Assembly (NCBI GenBank): GCA_027559495.1
Contig: JAMXSV010000017.1
Location: forward strand, 1,054,001-1,118,000
DNA: 64,000 bases
From: Aurifilum marmelostoma
Taxonomy: Eukaryota; Ascomycota; Sordariomycetes; Diaporthales; Cryphonectriaceae
Direction: 5' to 3'
This document shows positions 59,317-64,000 of this stretch, piece by piece. Numbering within the stretch: the first letter of the stretch is position 1; every line of letters begins with the position of its first letter. The notes under the pieces were generated by a model. It saw nothing but the letters and a program-made list of their open reading frames with translations. It did no database searches and was not told the origin of the DNA. A program made the position numbers and the translations under genes.

Positions 59317-62300
59317 ATGGCCGAATTTGTCAACTGGGACCATGCCGAGCAGGGTCCATCCGGACCAGCCAACAAGCCTCCCGGCTCTTTAACCAATCTC
59401 GACTTCGAGCCAGTGCCGGCCGACCACAATTTCGACCTGGCCTTGGCGAATATCGATGGCGATGACTTTTCCTTTTGGGCCCTGGAACACTTCGAGACCA
59501 GCCATCTCAATCCAGGGCTTGGTCCGATGGACGCAGCCGCAGCACCTGCGGCATCTGGTCTACAGAGCCCACGGCTGTCGTGCGATGCGTGCCGGGCTAG
59601 TGGTCTTGAGTGCAGGAGGGTTGACGAGGGCAGGTCCATGACCTGCTGCACGAGCTGCGCCGCCCTGGACATCACCTGCAGCTTTTCTCACTCTCCCGGC
59701 CGAGACAGTACCGGGTCGGGCTTTTCCCCTCGTAAATCCGTGACCGGCGACCATATCCACCACAGCCTCCTTGAAGATGTGCAACAGGGCGACCTCCGCA
59801 GCAGTTCGTCGCCGGACTTTGCGAATGCTGCCACTGGCAACGACTCCGGAAACGACAACAGCCCGAAGCCCCCGGCTGTGCCAAAGATAGGTGCCAGGTT
59901 CTCGAGAGACTCGGTGCGGATCCTAAAGGCCTGGCTGTCCACCCACTCCCACCGTCCATACCCCAACGATGAGGAAAGAGAGCGCCTCCAGAGGCAGACC
60001 GGCCTCAACAAGACCCAGATCTCAAACTGGCTAGCCAACGCCCGCCGGCGCTCCAAGGGCAAGTTCCAGCAGACTCGCTCCACCTCGCCCAGCGTGCGCG
60101 GCTGGACCGGCGCCGTCGAGATCCCCCGAAGGCGCGGCACGCCTGGTCTCGAGTCCGAGTACCTGAGTCCTCTCCAGAGATGGGAGAACTCCCCTCCCGG
60201 TACTGTCTACCCCTTCTCCTTGGCCTCTAGTAGTACTGACATGGCTGTAGAGAACGAACCCGCCAGCGTCACCGCCATTGCTTCTGCCATCTTGCATTCC
60301 AATCCCTACGACTCGGGCATCAATAGTCCCTTCAATCTCACCGACGACGATGCCGGGCGGTCTTGTAAGGACTCGTCAGCCAGCAGCTTCGGCACCTCAC
60401 CCTCGTCTGCCTCTTTTGCTTCTGCATACTCACGCGGTTCTCGCGGCTCCTTCCAGTCTCTTGAACAGAGGGGACGAAGGAGGCGGCGGAGGCGGACTGT
60501 TCCGAAGCAGTCGAATGAGAGCTCTGGCCTGAGCGCTCCTCCAAAGACATTTCAGTGTACATTTTGTACTGTATGTTGTGATTTTGTTTGCTCACCTTGA
60601 TGACCCTGCTCCGGCCTATGAAGCCAAATGATACTGACCTACATTACAGGAGTCGTTCCGCACCAAACATGACTGGCAGAGACACGAGAAATCTCTGCAC
60701 CTGTCGCTGGAGAGATGGGTGTGCAGCCCGAGCGGTCCTAAGGCACTCAACCCCGAGGCCAACAGAATGTGCTGCGTCTTCTGCGCCTCGGTTGAGCCTG
60801 ACAAGGCACACATTGAGACTCATAATCATACCGCCTGCCAGGAGAAGCCACTCGGCGAGCGCACGTTCTACCGCAAAGATCATCTGCGCCAGCACCTGAA
60901 ACTAGTCCACAACGCAAAATACCTCAATTGGAGCATGGACTCCTGGAAGGCCCCGACCCCCGATATACGTAGCCGCTGCGGGCTCTGTGGTTCAGCTCTG
61001 GGCACCTGGCCGGCTCGGGTCGACCACCTAGCTGAACACTTTAAGACGGGCTCTGATATGAAGAGCTGGAAAGGGGATTGGGGCTTCGAACCAGCTGTCC
61101 TCGCAATGGTCGAGAACGCGATCCCACCATGTAACTTTCTCCGTCCCCCCCCCCCCCTCTCTCACTCTCTCTGTTTTCGCCGATCGCTCTCGCGATACTC
61201 GCACCCTACCCTACTAACGCACAGTGCTTCGATAGTCATGATTCACAACGAACGAACGACTCCGTTACCATTTCAGGCAGGCCAAAATTCTTCCGAGTCC
61301 CCGCGAAATGCATACGAGTTGATCAAGTTTGAGCTAGTTTCTATGCTCCAGGATCGTCGAGATGCCAACGGAGCAGCCTTTCTAGACGATGAGTTGCAGC
61401 ACGAAGCGTGTCGGATCATTTATGCCTCAGACACCCTCACCAAGGGCGAGGCCAACTCGCAGGCCAGCTGGCTTCACGATCTGCTGATGTCCCGAGATGA
61501 GTTGAGGGTACGGGCTCAGTTGGGCCTTCTGCGCGGTCAAGCCGAAAATTATCTGGATCAGCTGAGAGTCAACGGCAAGGACAACATCTTCGAGGGGTGC
61601 CCTCTGGAGAAACACCTCAGCGATTTTGTCCGCGCAAGAACACTCCTCGGGCTGAGTGTGACGAATGAGGAACTGCAGGCTGAAGCCTGCAATATCATCG
61701 GGGGGATGGAAGATGCCACCGTCGCGCCGTCGGAGGATTTTGCGAACTTTCTCCTCCGCCTAATTCTCAGGAGCCCAAGTTGGCTATCAAGCTTCCGCCA
61801 AAGGGCGGGCCTGCTTCGTGCAGATGAGACTCCTGGATTCAGCACACAGAGTCTCGTCAACCCCACGGTGCAAAACTACTCACAGCTTGAGAGGGAACTT
61901 GCTGAATTTGTTAGGAATCGACGGGCAATGGATACCAAGGATCCGTCAGAGGATGAGCTCCAGAAGCAGGCTCGCTGCATCGTATACAAGTGTCAAAATA
62001 GCTGGCAGCAAACGGCTGCCGACAACCCCGCATGGCTGACTGCTTTCAAGCAACGATGCTCTCGGGACCAGGGACCCAACACGGCCTCAAGCAGCAATAA
62101 CTCGCCAGCGGCTGGCGCCGTTCAGTTCAACAACTCAAGCATGAGTAACATTGCCGACATTACGAATGCAGCGGCTGCTTTTAATAATCTTGGGTCAATA
62201 AATCCAGCAAGCCCAGCGACACAGGATACGAGCATCCTCAGGCAGAGCCACCTCTTCCTCAACGGGTCCGGCTGCTACCGCCGCCTGGCGAGAGAGCTAG

Positions 62301-63235
62301 CCAGGTTCGTAGCCGCGTCGATGTCGGCGAATAACCCGAACCAGCATGTACCCACAGACCAGGAGTTACAACATCAGGCTCGGTGGGTCATGTATGACGA
62401 GTAAGTATCTCTAGCCGGCGTCCCTGCGAGAGACTATGCTGCTGTCACGATATTGACGTTTGTTTTCAGTGATGACCCTTTCAACCATACCGCAGCCGAC
62501 AACGCAGAGTGGCTCCAGCAGTTCAAACGCTCGGTGGGGATCCCTGTGGACGCAGACGGCAGCGACTTGTCGCTGCCATGGGACGGCGATGCGGGAGATA
62601 TGTCCGTTCCAAAGCAGTGGCAGCAAAATGCCACACCCTCCTTCCAGAACACCGTTTCCGGGGCACTTCCTTCTCTGCCGCCAATACAGGATACGCATAT
62701 GAATGATGGAGGCCTCTATGGTCTTAATATGAGCTCAGTCGGTGTGATAGACCTGCCGCTGATACCGGACCCAGGAATTGTGTTTGCGAGTCGCGAGTTC
62801 GAAAACAAGCTTGTGCAGTTTGCCGTGGCAGAGGTGGCCAGCTCAGGTCGCATGCCGCCCGATGAGGCAATCCAGGCGCGGGCCAAGGAGATCTTGGGTA
62901 TGGAAGTCTGGCAGGCGCAGACTACTCCCGCGGACGACCCCGTTCTGCTGGCCAAATTCAAACAGCTGGTAGTAAATAAGGTGAAGGCGGTCCTAGGTGG
63001 GCACGACGAAGTGTCAAGCAGCAGTCACAATGCGCATCACCCAAACACGATGGCTCCGGCAACACACACGCCGGAGCGAGGACTAGACGCGATAGATCCG
63101 GGCTTGCTACCCGCTCTGGAGCCCGGCAAAGATTTGAAGAGGAGCGGGTCATCGCCCTTGCCTGCTGATGTGCAGGTCGCGATATCAGAGGAGAAACTGG
63201 ACCAAATAATCAAGGAGATCGAGGCAGAGATATGA
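59317..63235 (+). CDS. homeobox (TALE) and C2H2 transcription factor with Zn2Cys6-like N-terminus and repeated C-terminal module
   Basis: Four exons are inferred: 59317-60570, 60650-61130, 61236-62400 and 62470-63235, about 1,221 residues. The 3' end of intron 2 is uncertain (61235 or 61280; both keep frame). Domains in order: a Zn2Cys6-like cluster (C89-x2-C92-x6-C99 ... C111-x2-C114-x6-C121); a TALE-type homeodomain at about 191-250 with HRPYPND and NWLANARRR; a C2H2 finger split by intron 1 (C414, C417, H430, H435); two further Cys/His units (CCVFC ... HLKLVH and CGLCG ... HLAEHF). Residues from about 600 onward hold some five diverged copies of a module with L-x2-F-V-x-R, DELQ-x2-A-R and ADN-x2-WL-x2-F-K blocks. 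A nuclear regulator, targets unknown. Homeobox plus C2H2 is a known fungal combination; the role of the C-terminal repeats is not known to me. Confidence 0.92.
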
Positions 63236-63580
63236 GCGCACGGAGTTATCAACACACGACGGGGTCGAGCACGAAGGCTCAATTCGCACGGCGATCCTAG
63301 AGAGAGATGAGCTCGTCGAAGATTTCAGAAACTCACCAAGCAGCGGGAAGGCGGCCACCTTAATGTGAGCGCGAAGAAGACGATACCATTGAAACATATG
63401 ACTGCAACGGTGTGGAAACATAGACGCAAAGGCTTTCATAGAAATGAACCCATATGAGTCTGAGCTCTCATCTCGACTATTCTCGACGCGCCGTGGAGCT
63501 CTCTAGGGACATGTTCCAAAGACCTCCCGAACAGAGAGGCGTGGGAATGAATGGGAGAGGGAGTCTTTGAATGGAAAGAC
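63236..63580. other. convergent intergenic region
   Basis: About 345 bp between two convergent genes; it holds 3' flanks and nothing else that I can see. Confidence 0.7.
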
Positions 63581-64000
63581 CTATGCGCCCTGCAGAAACT
63601 CGTCGAGGAATACCTCTACAGACTTTGAATCACCCGTTCCCAGCGGATGCTCGACCACAAGCTCCCTCACCAGCTCGGCATGCCTCTGACTCCTCGATGC
63701 AATACTCACCGAAAAGGGCAGCGAGCGACCAACAATAGACGTGGCCTCATACCCGAACACAGGCTCAATCTCCTCTCCTTTCTCGTCCAGAGCCTTGGAA
63801 ATATCGAACACCGCCAGTGCCTTTGCCGCAACCAGGAAAAGGCTCTCTTCGGCCAGCCTCTTACCAGGACAGATGCGCCTGCCATACCCGAAAACGAAGC
63901 TCGAGGGATCCGGCTCATTAATGGGGGCCAAGTACCTCTCGGGCTTGAAGGCGTCGGGATCGTGGTAGACGGCCGGGTCGCGGCTGAACCACCACACGGA
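63581..64000 (-). CDS. cytochrome P450, C-terminal part (runs off the window)
   Basis: The last 139 residues of a heme monooxygenase. The frame is open to the window edge, so the start and most of the protein lie beyond 64,000. The aromatic/PERF region is seen in AFKPERY. The heme-binding loop is FGYGRRICPGKRLAEE, with the conserved Cys ligand in RRICPG. The end is usual for fungal class II P450s, followed by a short tail ending FLQGA. The microsomal anchor expected at the N-terminus is outside the window. Family and substrate cannot be set from this part; the extended heme loop fits many secondary-metabolite and xenobiotic P450s. It converges with the homeobox factor gene. Confidence 0.95.
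   Translation of the reverse strand, partial: SVWWFSRDPAVYHDPDAFKPERYLAPINEPDPSSFVFGYGRRICPGKRLAEESLFLVAAKALAVFDISKALDEKGEEIEPVFGYEATSIVGRSLPFSVSIASRSQRHAELVRELVVEHPLGTGDSKSVEVFLDEFLQGA

Noticed and set aside
1..64000. CRISPR array, phage or bacterial mobile element
   Set aside because: No regularly spaced repeats and no bacterial-type genes; all supported genes are fungal and intron-bearing or of fungal families.
54817..64000. Secondary-metabolite cluster around the P450, the transcription factor and the MFS gene
   Set aside because: No core synthase is present, the MFS gene is over 25 kb away, and the genes between are primary metabolism or general regulators.

Overview
The window is nuclear DNA of a filamentous ascomycete, most likely a Sordariomycete. 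The evidence is short GT-AG introns of about 50-135 bp, pyrimidine-rich leaders, a full-length XYR1/XlnR (the Pezizomycotina xylanase/cellulase regulator), a fungal homeobox-C2H2 factor and a GH76 cell-wall mannanase. There is no sign of prokaryotic or organelle origin. Eleven complete genes and one partial gene can be supported. Introns were placed by hand from splice signals and reading-frame continuity.

Layout: 1-4,947 has no recognisable gene. 4,948-8,964 (-) is tubulin-folding cofactor D. 9,638-11,320 (-) is a GH76 mannanase. 11,321-26,152 is a desert of almost 15 kb with AT-rich blocks, homopolymer tracts and one convincing small gene, a 58-residue Cys-rich protein (17,855-18,031, -). 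26,153-31,070 (-) is the VIP1/PPIP5K inositol pyrophosphate synthase, divergent from UTP21 (32,288-35,639, +), an SSU processome WD40 protein. UTP21 converges on an MFS drug:H+ antiporter-like transporter (35,884-38,211, -). 38,212-48,346 is a second gene-poor stretch of about 10 kb lying directly upstream of xyr1 (48,347-51,376, +). Then come a single-pass membrane protein (52,159-53,325, -), an acetamidase/formamidase (54,817-55,848, -), HIS2 histidinol phosphatase (56,674-57,601, +), a Zn2Cys6-like/homeobox/C2H2 transcription factor with a repeated C-terminal module (59,317-63,235, +), and the 3' end of a cytochrome P450 (63,581 to the window edge, -).

The genes do not form an obvious pathway or biosynthetic cluster. 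They are mostly housekeeping functions (tubulin folding, ribosome biogenesis, histidine synthesis, inositol pyrophosphates) interleaved with two transcription factors and some metabolic or transport genes. XYR1 points to a plant-biomass-degrading lifestyle.

Three things stand out. First, three otherwise intact conserved genes (TBCD, the membrane protein, HIS2) are each broken by exactly one base inside a G/C run, most simply read as homopolymer errors in the assembly. Second, the homeobox factor combines three kinds of predicted DNA-binding element with about five diverged copies of a C-terminal helical module that I cannot name. Third, the two gene deserts carry many poly-G/poly-C tracts and a degenerate tandem repeat.
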